Below the pieces are notes generated by a model. The model saw nothing but the letters and a program-made list of their open reading frames with translations. It had not been told where the DNA came from and made no database searches. Positions 12,346-24,800 of a stretch of DNA of 41,949 nucleotides are shown piece after piece. How positions within the stretch are numbered: position 1 is the first letter of the stretch; every line of letters starts with the position of its first letter. A program made the position numbers and the translations under genes. The stretch comes from Parachlorella kessleri (Eukaryota; Chlorophyta; Trebouxiophyceae; Chlorellales; Chlorellaceae). The stretch covers positions 1 to 41,949 of the forward strand of contig BBXU01001413.1 of the NCBI GenBank assembly GCA_001598975.1. The letters run 5' to 3'.

Positions 12346-12920
12346 TGGGAACCTGCCAAACACACGGGGCGAGTTCCACGTAGGCAAAGTGGAAGACAAA
12401 GTGGCGCAGGTCCTTGACACAGTCAAGTCGCAAGTCAGCAGCAGATGGCGGTGCGCTAGTGCCCGCCTGACCTTGGCGCAGGGAAAGCGTTTTCTGCAGA
12501 GTGCACCGCCTTCATTTGATTCTTGGAAGGGGCTCACACAAAGCTGTGCGGGCCAAGATCGCGGGGCGCTCTTAAGCGATGGGAAGCATCGGACTAGGAA
12601 CTTTGGAGTATTTGCAGGTACAGGAGTAAAATTTAAGAATGTGGAAGGGACAGGAGCTCCGCGCAGGGAAATGGAGGGCCACTAGTTACACCACGCCAGC
12701 TCATCAGGGCGCCAAGCACATCCAAGGCGCAAAGCTGTTCGCCCAGTAGGCCTGTGCGCTGCTTATATTGTTGGATTTTTCTGGCTTTACTGTATTGCCG
12801 GCAAGCTCACAGCACTCATTGGCTTTTCTTAACAAGATGACGGGCCCACAGTCTCGATTCAAGCAAGGACCTGAAAAGTGCCCGGGCCCCAGCACCCATT
12901 ACAAGTTTCTGTTGCTTCTT
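12346..12920. other. Intergenic between eIF2D stop and tubby-like start
   Basis: This 575-bp gap between two minus-strand genes should hold the eIF2D 3' UTR and the tubby-like promoter. TTACA at 12899-12903 and about 12686 (TGTAA on the minus strand) are candidate eIF2D poly(A) signals. No TATA-like box is obvious. Confidence 0.4.
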
Positions 12921-15900
12921 TTACTTCTTCCCTGCCTTGATCTCCATGAAAGCCGGCGGGATGCCATAGCTGCTGCTGAGGAACTCCGCCACCTGCTTGG
13001 CCAGCCGTCCTTGGAGCCTGCAACAGGAGGCGGATTGTAAACACAGTGCAGTTGTGTTCCGGTGCAGCATGCAGCCTTACTGAGTAAGTGCGTTACAATC
13101 CAGCGACTAATAAGCAGCAGATTCGTCGCACATAGCCATGGCTGCAGAAGAATGCCAGAGGTCCCACACCTTGAGGGCCACAAGTCAAGTCAAAACCTGC
13201 GTCCAATCCGGGCAGCAACTATTACTCACATGATCTCCATGTCCTTCTCCTGGTTTCCAGGAAGTTTGTTCACCCTGCACGGATCACATCCAGTACTGCA
13301 TCACACCTGGAAGCGCACTGTAGGACAAAGGCCTTAGCCAGGCAAGGCGTGTAGCATAGCCACTTCCCAAGCATTTCAAGCCTCAGTACCCTGGCAACTA
13401 GCAGTCCCATTTGAACTAGGCGGCTGTAGTTTAGTGCATGCAGCCACTCGTCATATGCCACCAGTCATTTGGCCGCTTGCAGACCAGCTCCTGACTCACG
13501 TAGCAGAGCACTGAAACTTCCTCTGGAAAACAGCCGCCATATCAACTGGCGCCAGCGCAAAGCTCTCCAGGTGGGCCACCTTGGTGACATCCCGCCCAGA
13601 CCGCTTCTCGTCGGCGATGCTCACAGGCCGCACCTGCCCCTTGCGCACTACCTCCACCTCTCCCCCCTACAGCCAGCAGGGACCGTGCACGCATTGCTGA
13701 CAGCCGATCATTGTGCCAGCATCAGAGAGGTGCTGCATACCAGCCATAGCGCGGGATTCTCGGTGTGCAATGAACCACTATGATAGAACAAACCTGGGCA
13801 AAGCACGCGATCTTCAGGAACATTCAGCTGTCGTGATGCAGTTCATCATCCTGCCACAGGCATAGCATCGCAGGCTATGCTGCAGATACACCGGCACAGC
13901 AACGCAAGTATGCCGCAAATACACCCAAGTACCACAGCCCGCACCTTGCGGTTGCCAGGCCAGCCCTTTTCACACCCCATCTCTTCTTAGTACCCTTGAT
14001 TTTGTGTCCCACCTGGTCCCCTGGCCGCACTAATCGGTGGTGCAGCTGAAGCTTGTCTATCAGCCGCGCCAGCACGTCCTTGACTGGAACTCTGTCGCCA
14101 GCCTGCTGCGGCTCCTTCTTGGTGTACAGGCCGGCATGCACCAGCAGCTGGTCTAGCTGGATGGACGACCCGTCTGCTGACAGCAGCCCTGCGCTACAGA
14201 TAACACTACTTGGGAGTTCTTAGCCCACAGGCTGTTTGGGGGAGAGTTTGACTGTAAAGGCCCTGAACGCTGGGCCTGAAGCTGACACTTGATGCATATC
14301 TGGAAGGTGCAGGCACTCACACCGTCCCTTCCAACAACTACAACGCAAGCTGAGGAGCGCTCAGGCTTGTATTAGCGGCTGTCCATGTCCTAGAACGGAA
14401 GACGGCATTCAGCCAAAAGAACTAGTGCCCACCTGCCCACCTGCCGCCCTGCGCAGCGCACCTCCAGGAACAAAGTTACAGACAACCGTAGCATCAGGCA
14501 ACAAGGGAGAGATATAATACCCATTCAGTAACACTTACTTATACACGCTATTCCTAGGGCTTGCCGCACCTGCTGCTTGTGCATATTGCTGCAGTGCCTC
14601 CTCAACCTCCGCCCCACTATACAGCCGGTCCTTGTCCCGCCCCGCATCCCCAAACACTGGTCGAAGGGACGTGGGCGCTCGGTAGCAGTAGGTGATCTTC
14701 AGAGCTGAGGATGACCCATTTGAGTTGGCCCCTCCAGGTTGTGTACTCCCCCCTGCCTTGCTGCTGCTACCGCTGGCAGGCCGGGCGCTGCCCTGCACCA
14801 ACGGACAAATTGTAGCACAGAGTATACCGCACTGGATGCAGGTCACAACAGACATGCAGTCTAGATGGCATGGCACTTCCCTAAATGTTGTGAGCAGCAC
14901 ATGCTCACAGGCAGGGCATGTGCGTCCGCCCTAGTTGAGTGCTTATGGACAGCGATTGAACAACACTTGCCTGCTTGTAGCAACCCAAACTTCTGTTGGC
15001 TACTTGCCAACCTTGCCGTGCGACCACACAATCGCCCAGTGCAGCTGTCGCCAAGGCCCACCCACTTCCCAATCAAGACCAACCCCTCCACTAACCTTGG
15101 GGCCCACATTATCCACCCACCCACCTGCGCTGCCGCTGCTGGCCCCGCTGCAGCCGGCTCCTGCAGCAGCGCGTGCGAGCGGCTGATGGCAGAGATGTTG
15201 TCCTGCTTGCGGATGACCTTCTGGGTCAGCACCTTCTCCTTCTCAAACTTGTCCAGCAGCTTCCCCAGCTTCTTGTAGCTGCTCTGCTTGAAGTCAAACA
15301 CGACACCTGCGAGCAGGTGCACCGGGGTCACATGTGCATGCACTGTGACGTGCACAAGGTCCAGCAGGGGCCGCTGCCCCCTGTGACTAAGCTTGGCATG
15401 ATACCGTTGCTGTGCTCTTGTCTGTTTACCCCAGAGTGTGTATGCCAGAGAGCATTCCAGCTTTTTTGCAACCTTAAGGTCTGATGTTTACAGTGGAGCT
15501 CCCAGCAAGTGGAGGCAATAAGTATGGCGGGCACGACCTTTCTAACGACAGCTCTTGCCACGATCTCTGATTTCATGCGGCCCAACGCTGACATGCGCAC
15601 CCTCGGGCTTGAAGGCCAGCATCTTCTTGGTGTAGAAGTCACCAGTCTGCATGGGCAGCTCGGCATTAGTCGTCTGGCGAAGCCCCGCAAGCACAGCAGC
15701 CTCCAGCAGCGCATCCATACTGGCAGGCTGCCCGGCAGCCGCACCGCCTGCTGCGCTCGGGGCGGTAGTATCCCCTGCTTCACTCTCGACATTGGCCGCC
15801 GGCGCTGCTGTATCGGCTGCCGAGTCACCGGCGGCGGACAGGCTCAGGTCCTGTAGCTGCTCTGCCCCGGCCTCCACAACAGCATCGCCTGCTGGTGAGA

Positions 15901-17640
15901 GACTGCTGTCAGGTTCCGGGGCTGCTTCAGCCTGGGCCTGCTGTTCCTGCAATGCCATCCCGAGGAGGGTGCCACCAATGTGTTTACAGTTCCCTGGAGC
16001 ACGGGCTAGCAACTCACGCAAGGTCAGTCAGGCTACAAACCGTCGGCCTCTCACTGTGTGTTCCTGCTGGTGCGGCACGCGGAGCGTTGGGGTCCTACTC
16101 ATACAGACAGCTCACCAGGGGGAACACTCTTTGTTGCGTGAAGCCATCATTGGGCACACTCTTGTCCCCCATTGCCCACAGTAGGTCTGCAGCAGGAGGC
16201 ATACCGGCTTGCCTTGGGGCAGCTCAAGGGCTGTCAGGCTTCCCTCAAGGGGCCGAGCTGGCAGCATACAGCCAGGACTGCAGCAAGCAGGCCACCTTGG
16301 AATCATACGCTGCTGGCATGGACATTTAAAAACGGTAGGCACTCTAGGAAGCCAATCCAACTTACACACCCCTCAGTACAGCCTCATCAGTAGCACTCCC
16401 CGTTCATGCGGCAGTTTAACCCTGCCCCCGCTAACCATATGCCAACGCAGCCAAGATTGGCACCAGGCCATGGAGGTCGGTAGGTGAGGAGCAGGATTTG
16501 CCTGTGCGCCGCCATTTTGCCGCACACCTGGGTAGTGGTGGAGAACTGTCAGGCCGCGGCCCTTCATGCCATCCCTGGCTGCCTCTGTCTTGCTGACCGC
16601 CATGCGGCCAATGGCAAAGGGCGCTGGGTTGCCGGGGACCGTTACGCTTCTGGCGCTTCCCGCCAACCAGTCGCCCAGGCCTCCGGGTTGGGCGAGCACC
16701 CCCTGAAGGAAGAGGTCCGCGCCACCCAAAATCTGCATGGGTTGGCGTGGAGTGGCTAAAGAAGGCGTCAGAAGTATACAAAGTTCATGAGAAGCCAGAC
16801 ACTTGCAGGCAGATGAAATGTGCCTCTGCGAAGCTGACAAACCGGCGACAACATTGCTTCCAATAGCAGCCCTGCTGACTGTGTGCCCTCGAGGGTCATG
16901 TTGAAGCCAGATGCTGAGCACTGGGCAATCAATAGCTATTCAAAGCATAAGACACAAGCTCTCCCAGTCCTCTTGCCTTGGGAGACACCTCTGACCAGGT
17001 TGGAAGGGTGGGCACCATCTGCGGCAGGGCCCACAATGCATACACCTGCAAGGTTGTGCAGAGAGCCATGGTGGATGGAGGGCAAGCAGGGCTACGGCAT
17101 TCCGGTCCTACACTGCACTCAAACAAAAGAGGCTGTCCAGGTTGCAAAGTATGAAAGTCAGGGTCGCCCGCTGCAAGTTGTTGCTATGCTCTGGTGTCTC
17201 ACCATGGGCAGCGGCAGCCTCGTTGAGATTGTACTAGTAGATATGACACACTGTGACTGACCGGAAAGGGTGGCGGGAAGCTGTAAGACTAGACTAGACT
17301 CACCGTGGGTAGGAGTGCGCCCCTGGCCTCCGGGTCAAAGAAGAGCGGCGAGCCGCCCTCTACTCCATACACCTGACACCTATTGTTGAGCTTCGTCAGG
17401 GTGATAGTCGCCTTGGCTGGGAGGATTTGGCTAAGGTCCTCCTCTGTTATGCTATGGTACTGCAAGGAGCCACAAGGTTCTTGTGTTACCAACTGTGCAG
17501 CCTGACAAGGTGACATGCAGGCGACAGCGGCAGTGCTCCAAAGCTCCAGGTACCTGCTTCAGGATATCTCTCCGAAGTGCTTTTACATCCTTCCCAGATA
17601 GGATATGGGTCCCTGTGGCGGTGATGTGCTTCTTGAACAT
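12921..17640 (-). CDS. EIF2D: Eukaryotic translation initiation factor 2D (eIF2D/ligatin)
   Basis: Exons in transcription order: 17640-17554, 17459-17304, 17045-16989, 16732-16528, 16186-16116, 15946-15601, 15306-15125, 14792-14539, 14193-14013, 13666-13500, 13274-13230 and 13017-12921. They give 615 residues (human about 584) with all phases consistent. Order of regions: N-terminal MFKKHITATG segment (1-100), PUA domain with GGADLFLQGVL, PFAIGRMAVS and MKGRGLTVLHHY (about 101-175), Ala/Glu-rich linker, winged-helix part with FDFKQSSYKKLGKLLDKFEK (about 270-350), SWIB/MDM2-like part with ITYCYRAP and LLVHAGLYT, and C-terminal SUI1 domain ending YGIPPAFMEIKAGKK. The family delivers tRNA to ribosomes without GTP and recycles 40S subunits (yeast Tma64). 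The start matches the family N-terminus; no earlier in-frame ATG was found. Confidence 0.94.
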
Positions 17641-17834
17641 CCTGGGTGATGGTCCTGGATGAGCAGGTCTGTCAAACAAGAACCATCTTCATGACCGACT
17701 TGTAGTGATTAGTCCCTAGGATGTTCTGAGAAAGGGTCCTGAGCAGGCGTGGGGGTACTCACGTTAGTCAAGGGCGCAACCACAAGCTTGGGACCCGTAA
17801 ACAAGCGTGGATCAAAATTCTTCATATATCCTTC
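17641..17834. promoter_or_regulatory. Bidirectional promoter region, eIF2D / HemW-like
   Basis: Only 194 bp separate the two divergent start codons, so both 5' UTRs and core promoters must lie here or overlap the first exons. I see no TATA box or clear repeated motif. Confidence 0.6.
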
Positions 17835-20800
17835 ATGATCGCTCCCAGAGTTCAGACCTGTAGGCTGCGGCAGCCACTGCTGCTGGCATGGAAGGGTGGG
17901 CCCGGCCGTCGCAGGCCGCAAAGGTGACCATCGTGCCTGTCTACCACGCACTCTGGAAAATTGACCTTGAAATACCTGTCCCCGAAGGCAAGGGCAACCG
18001 AACTGCCTGCTCTGCAGGGCTTCCCTTTCTTGCCTAGCCCAACCAGCCCCAGCCTCTGCCACTGCTCCAGCAGGCCCTAGCTTGTCCGCAGACGAGCCCA
18101 CTGCCGCCTATGTTCACCTGCCCTTCTGTAAGCGCAAGTGCCGCTACTGCGACTTCCCAGTCATTGCCGTGGGGATGGGCCCGCCAGAGGGCAAGACGGC
18201 GGACAACATGCAGATGTATGTGGACTTCGTGTGGCAGGAGATAAGGGCCACAAGGCGGCTTAACCACAGCGGGCCTCTGGAGACTGTCTTCTTCGGCGGA
18301 GGTAAGCTCCTGCAGCGGCCACTGTTCTGCTGTGTACAACACTTCATGCTGGTGCGTGCCAATGCTTCCTGCAAGGCCTTCCTGTCTGTGCCCCGCAGTA
18401 TGTACAGCAATCGGGTGGCTTCAGTTATATGCCTGTGGTGCATATGACAACACGCCGCCTGGCTGTGTCGTATGTTCTTCATGTTCCACGCTCACACACT
18501 GTCAGCGTCTGACCTCAACGCCTGCCTTGGATCCACTTGTAGGCACCCCCTCCCTCATCTCCCTCCCTCTGCTGGAGCAGATCATGAGGGAGCTGGAATC
18601 GACATTTGGAATTGCCACAGGGGCAGAAATCTCCATAGAAGCTGACCCGGGTACCTTTGATGCCGCCAGGCTACGTAGCTACATGTCTTTGGGCATTAAC
18701 CGCGTTAGCGTGGGAGTGCAGGTAAAGCCGAACTGCATGGATCAATATTTGTAGGTGTTTGCTGTCTGTATCCTGTGTCACATCAACCACCTGGCATTGA
18801 TTACATGCTTTGCTCTGCAACCCAGGCGTATACCGGCCGGCAGCCGCCATTTCCTAGCCTGCAGCCTGTCACACATGCTTTCCGACCCGTGTCCAACCCT
18901 GAGCAGCGTACCGTGAAGGCTACTTCAGCCCATGTCAGCCACTCTTTGGCCAGCCAGCAAGCCCCACATACACTACCCGCCTGCAGGCCTTCCAAGAGGA
19001 CCTGCTCCAGCTCCTGGGGCGAGGCCACGACCTGCGGGACGTGTACCGCGCCATAGAGGCGGTGTATGCAGCGGGGGTGCCCTCCTGGAGCCTGGACCTC
19101 ATGTCGGGCCTGCCCCACCTCACGCCGGAGCTTTGGCAGAGGTCTCTGGAGTCGGCGGTAGACGCTGACCCGCACCACCTGTCCACGTACGACCTGCAGG
19201 TAGGTTGGTGGGTGGGTGGGTTGTTTTGGAATCTGTAGGGGAGCTGTGGTATGAGGTTGGCTGAGATTGGAGCAATTTGGGATGGGTGGCTGGCACAAAA
19301 TGAATGCTGCCGCTTTGCAGGTAGGTAGGTGGCTGCGTGTTGGCGGCTTTGGCGGAGGGCTGTGATCTGTGGGTGGCAGGGTTAGGTACGAGCTGGGGTG
19401 AGGCACAGAGCAGGCCTGTCTGCTGCTATCCTGTGGGGACTGGCCGGAGGTTTGTAAAGGGAAATACTGACGTTTCAGGGCAGGTCTGAATGCGGCTGGG
19501 CACAGCGGAGGCGTTCTAGCAGCCTGCTGGAATCTTCCTCACCATGCTACCCAGGCACTTAGTCATGTGCTGTGCATCCATTGCCTATTTACCTAGTATG
19601 AATGGCAATGGCCCAGCCTGCACAGCCTAGTCATGGTGCACTGAATGGGTTGTGCACCCTTTGCAAATAGCGTTTGCTGTGGTCTGAGCCTTTAGGAGTG
19701 GGCAGTTCAAATGCGGAAGTGCTGCTGTAGCAGGGCCGAGACTGAATTGCAGCATCCTTTGTGCTGTTGCTCACAGGTGGAGGAGCACACACCCTTTGCC
19801 AGGCTGTACCGCCCTGGAGAGAGGCCCCTGCCTGCTGACGATGTGGCAGCTGCCATGTACTGCACTGCCAGCAGTGTACTGCGGGGAGCAGGTATGCTGA
19901 CTGGGAGGGCCAGCTTTCCGCAGCCCTGCTTATGTTGGAGGCTGTGTGTCATGGCAAGTGGGCGTTGGAGCAAGCCAGTCGGATGATCAACCACGTCCCT
20001 GCAAGAAGCAGCAAGTTGCAGTGTGTTGGACGACTGTGCGTAGCAAGGGGTGCTTATTGCACCGTCTGCTTCACTCACCGGTCCAAAGTGGTGTGCCTGC
20101 GACCTCTCTGCTCTGCAGGGTTTGAGCATTACGAGGTGAGCAACTACGCCAAGCCAGGGCATCGCTGTGCACACAACATGGTGTACTGGGAGGGCAAGCC
20201 CTTCTATGGCATCGGCATGGGCAGTGCGTCATACCTGCAGGTGAGTGTTAGTGGGCCATCCAGCGTAGGTGCCCCACACATGGATATATATCGCCATGCA
20301 TGGCGTCCTGCTGGATGCTGGAACCATGTGGTTGTTATAGCTTTGTGTTTCTTTGGTTGGGAAACCTGCCATTGGCGTTGCGGCTGGGGAATGTATACGG
20401 TTAGGTTGAAGGCTCTGTTGCAAGGAATCGACAGGGGATCAGTGGGGCCTGCACGCAGGGACGTCGATTCAGCAGACCCAAGCGGCTGCATGGCTACCGG
20501 CAGTTTGTTGAAGAGTTCGCCATTTATGGATCCCTAGGCGGGACTGCTGGCGGTGCCGACAGCAGCGCACGCAGCAGCAGCAGCAGCGGCAGCAGCAGTA
20601 GCAGTAGCCGGAGCAGCAACAGTAATAGCGGCATACATGGCGGAGCAGCACACCAAAACCCGGCAGATGATGAGGGCGTGGGTGCGGTGCCAGGGCTGCA
20701 CCTGCCACCTGAGACTTCCCACGACAAGCTGCTGGATACAATCATGCTGCGGCTACGCCTGGCAGGTGCGCTGCATGCCGTAGCATTTAACTTTGCGACC

Positions 20801-21425
20801 GTTGTGAGGAAGGTCGGGCAGTGTGCATCAGGGACCTGTGTTGACTACATCCTGCTTGCCTTGCTGTGTACTGAACGAGCTTCGGATGCTTCCTGCTGGT
20901 TGTCAGCTGCGCAGCACCATACAGCCGCTGCAGTCCCTGTGCACATCTGATGATGGTGCTAGAGATCCAAGGATTGGTGTCCCTAGGCTGCCAGGACTGG
21001 TGCCGGGCACGCTTTGAAGGCTTCCCTGTGCGAAGTGATTTGCAGACGGGTTGGACCTAAGCAGCATCCAAGGCAGGAATGCTGACGGGGAGCAGCTACG
21101 CAGCGTGGTGCTGCGAGCGCTGCAGCCCCACATTGAGCAGGGCCTGGTCCAGTTCCGACCAATACAAGCTGACACGGCTCTGAACAGTGCTGACAGCAGC
21201 CCTAGCCGCGGAGGACCTAACAGCCCACAAGGACGGTCTGAAGGACTAGAGCTCCAACAGCAGACGCAGCAAGAGCAGCGGGCGAGGGGGTTGCTGACCA
21301 GTGGCCAGCATGGGGCGGGGGAGGCGGCAGTAGTGAGTCTGACAGACCCTGAGGGGTTTGTTGTGTCCAATGATATCATTTCGGATGTATTTGCTGCACT
21401 TGATGAAGGCTCTGCTGACTCATGA
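17835..21425 (+). CDS. HemW/HemN-like radical SAM protein, probably plastid-targeted
   Basis: Exons are 17835-17923, 18018-18301, 18543-18721, 18987-19199, 19777-19891, 20119-20240, 20459-20765 and 21046-21425, giving 562 residues. The radical SAM cluster motif CX3CX2C is present as CKRKCRYC (Cys about 67, 71, 74). It is followed by FFGGGTPS, ISIEADPGT, SWSLDLMSGLPH and EVSNYAKPGHRCAHN, in the order of HemN/HemW. The first about 50 residues (MIAPRVQTCRLRQPLL, then Arg-, Ser- and Ala-rich) resemble an algal transit peptide; this was inferred from composition. The plant and cyanobacterial relatives are annotated as coproporphyrinogen III oxidase-like. True HemN activity cannot be assumed, and HemW proteins are heme chaperones. 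Residues about 360-415 hold a Ser-rich insertion encoded by AGC repeats, and the C-terminus has a Gln/Ser/Gly-rich tail. The start was chosen because its exon ends in the phase the next exon needs. Confidence 0.92.
20560..20630 (+). repeat. AGC-rich microsatellite encoding a Ser-rich insertion
   Basis: An interrupted AGC/AGT run within exon 7 of the HemW-like gene encodes SSARSSSSSGSSSSSSRSS. It lies between conserved radical-SAM-family segments. Confidence 0.9.
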
Positions 21426-21847
21426 GTATCCGCCAGGTCTGCTGCTTGATTGGTCTGGAACTGCAACCCGCCAGGGTATCTGCAACCTTCAAGGCCCACA
21501 TTCAGGAGGGCAATCTCAGAAGGAGAGCAGTCGTGGTACACAATATGGTTATCGTGTGGGCAGGAAGCAAAGAAAGGGGCCCCAGGTCCTGTGAATGGGA
21601 CAACAATGCCCTTATATCACGTGGCACAAGCAGTACATCACCTAAGAGCAAGCACCCCCCTCACGTCTTGGTGTTCATGTACCCAATAACAGTGTTGGTA
21701 CAAACACATGGCAACCGCTGCATGGCACTGGGCCTGCTCTGTAACAATCCCCCAACAGTCTTCTAACTCTCGCTTGCGACCACTTGCCTGCCTCTGGTGC
21801 AGGGCCAGCCTGAGACACATGCAAGTACTTGATCAGTCACAGTAATG
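21426..21847. other. Convergent 3' region of HemW-like and HPAT genes
   Basis: A 422-bp gap with both stop codons facing each other. TGTAA near 21741 on the plus strand is a candidate poly(A) signal for the HemW-like gene. No clear minus-strand signal was seen. Confidence 0.4.
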
Positions 21848-24800
21848 TCACAGCACCCCATCCCATAGCTCTGTGGCCTTGCCAGTCTTTGCATACTCAT
21901 CCCACCCAGGGATGCGCTCGGTAGCTTCGTTGATGGCGCGCAGGAGGTGCCGCACCTGCATGCAGTGCCACCAAGGGTTGTATCCGCCCACCGACATGGA
22001 TGAGACCTTTCCACGCAATAAGGATATATCACTGTCAGCATTCCCCAATGGTTCGAGCAGTTAACTCCTGCTGCAAGGGATCCTCTCATTGGCTGCTGTT
22101 CAGCCGTACCTTCCAGCTATGCTTGGAGTAGCTACACCAAGAGCACACTGCAAACAAGAGCACCTTACATGCAGAGCTGGCAGGCCACAGCTACACAATG
22201 CCTGTCCGTGCTATATGCCCTAGGGGAGGAGTCGCCTGAGGCCAGGGAGAGCAGGAAACCTAGAGCAGCCCCCCCTCTCACCAGCTCGTTTTTTACGGCG
22301 GGTGGTGGCTCCTCCATGTGGCGCGGCGGCGGCAGTCTTGTGTATGCCCGCTTGTCCCAGCGCCACTCGGCAGACTTCCCTGCAGGCAGTGCGCGGAGGC
22401 TAGTAGGCACTTGCCCGGCAGCGAGTCGGAGTTCCCCACCCCTCTGCTGCATCATCAGCTGACCACCCCAGGACGGCAGGAAGATGCTACGGTAAACAGG
22501 AGGGCTCTAACCGTCGCCCTCAGATCGCCGCCCCTGTCGCCCGGCAGGGGCATGCAGTCTTGGTGTTTGTACCCATGCCCCAGGCACGTCAATCACTGGC
22601 CGTCCTCCCAAAGAAGCCCCTCCTAGGCAAGGCCTGAGGCAACAAGAGGTTTGCATCTTTTATCCCACAGGAAGAGAGATGGCATGGGCTCGGCATGTAG
22701 TGGAGACTCCAGCCTACCTGGCGTGTGGGTGCCATTCAGGCTGAAGTCGTTGCTATAAGTGTAGTGAAGGATGTAATAGGCACCCAGCTTGGACTCGTAA
22801 GGCGGCTGCGCCATCAGCTGCACAGCAGCAGTGGTCCCTCGTTTTGGAAATCCGCATGTTGAGGCGGCTTGTTTGCGGACGTCACAGGGAGGATTATAAG
22901 CATATGGTGGAGGTTGTCAGCACTCCGCCCCTGCCGCGCATCTGCACAACTCCTTCTCAGCAGACCCCAAACATGAGCACCTAAGAGTACCTAAGAGCGC
23001 CAGGACGTTCGCCACTCCACACAAACTAAGCTCACTGATGCAACGATGCAGGCGCTACATCCCTGCCTGTCACTTGCCTCACGGTGGAGGCTGATGTTGT
23101 CGATGCCTGCTTTCTTGCAGGACAGCGTAAACGCGTACATCTCCTGGACCCAGCCCCACTCCTTGTTGGCCACGGGGTCGTTGTGCACGGCTATCGACAT
23201 GTTGAACCAGATGGGCACCACACGCCTCATGTCTTCCAGCCTTAGGAGGGTAGGGGCATTGCCTGCGGCCACAAACAAGAGACTCTGCCACCCATGAGTC
23301 AACCTCAAGCCAGTCTTGAGTCAGCCCCAGCAGCATTCATGAGGCGGGTACAGGCAGTCACAGTGTGGTTGTGCGCAGCAGAGCCAGCTGCTGCGTGTCT
23401 GCTGCCGTCATCATGCGTCAGCACTGACCATTGGGCCCCTTTTGTTTACCGACGCCACGCGCGCACAGAGCCACTGTAATACTGGCTGCCATGCATCCAA
23501 CAGCCCAGGTGTTTGCAGCAAGCATCGCCTGGATTGCAGGGCTTCCAGCCCATGCAAGGGTGCCAAACGGTTCGAAGCTGTGAAAAGCTGTCGTCCAGCC
23601 GGGACCGCCTGAGTGGTGGCAGTTACCTATGGGTGCGATTTTCTCCGCCTGAAGCCTTGTGAGGGGCCCAAGGAACCTCGCCGCGATAGGCAGGTTCGCT
23701 TTGGTCCAAGGATCTATGTAGAAGAAAGGGGCGGCAGCTGGTCTGCACATAGCGACGGACACCGCCATCATGGTAGCTTGTGCATGGGGCAATGTTGATG
23801 CCTCTCCTTACTGTTGTCTCTTGATGCCGCTATATGCGCACTCTCCCTCCCCCTGACACACACGATCCAAATGCCGGATCTCCGTAGACTCATCCCAAGG
23901 GCCGAGCACAGTGACGTGGCAGCAACCCATCCCACGCACCTCTGCCCCTTCATCAGGTTGGGCATGGGCTTGAGCCAGATGTGGTCCGGCTCACTCATAA
24001 GGACGTATTTCTCGGGGATAACGACTTGGTTTAACCACTGCAAAAATGCATTTGGTCGATTGAGGACCACATAACTGCAAAGGGAAGACATACCATTGCA
24101 CTTGTAAGTAGCAAGGGTTGGATGTGTATGGTCACAGCTTATCAAGACGCAACCAACATTTCTTAACATAGTTGCACCGCATGTCGTCCGCTAGATTGTT
24201 GCTCTTCCTTCCTTTGGGATGCTGCATCTAGATATACTGACATGTCAGTGCATGCTAACCTCGGCTACTTGTGTCATGCCCCACCCAAGAACAACAAGCA
24301 ACAGCATCTGGCACCTTGTCAATGGAAATCTCACTGCCAGAAGACACACAACAAAGCTACTTGGGCCAACATGTCAGCGGGGGTGAAGTGGCACAACCCA
24401 CCCATGGTTGGGGTGCTCTGGGGGCAGCGGGTTGACCACCACTGTAGGGATCTCGTACATGAGATCATCAGGACATCCAGAGTGCAGCAGCCGCGTGAAG
24501 CCGCCCATCTGCAAAGTGGATGGCACCCAGAGAAGTGCAAGGCTGAGCACTGGAGCCATCCATGCACGTGACTGTGCTTGCAGCCAATCAGGCTACAGAC
24601 CAGCAGTCAAATGGTACGCAGGCAGTACGCTGTTGCGGGCCGGTCCGGGCATGTGCGTTGATACTTGGGTGGCATCTATGCAAATGCTAGCAGCCCCACC
24701 TGGCAGTTGCCTTGTGCCTCGCACTGGGCTTTGATCTTCTTGTACCAGTAGTAGGCCACCCGAGACTGCCAGTGCGTATTTGAGCCCTGGGCGGTGATAA

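Noticed and set aside
17835..21425. Oxygen-independent coproporphyrinogen III oxidase (HemN) as a firm function
   Set aside because: Family members called HemW share the same motifs but act as heme chaperones; the sequence alone does not separate them.
24236..24249. 14-bp palindrome ACTGACATGTCAGT
   Set aside because: Short enough to be expected in 42 kb.
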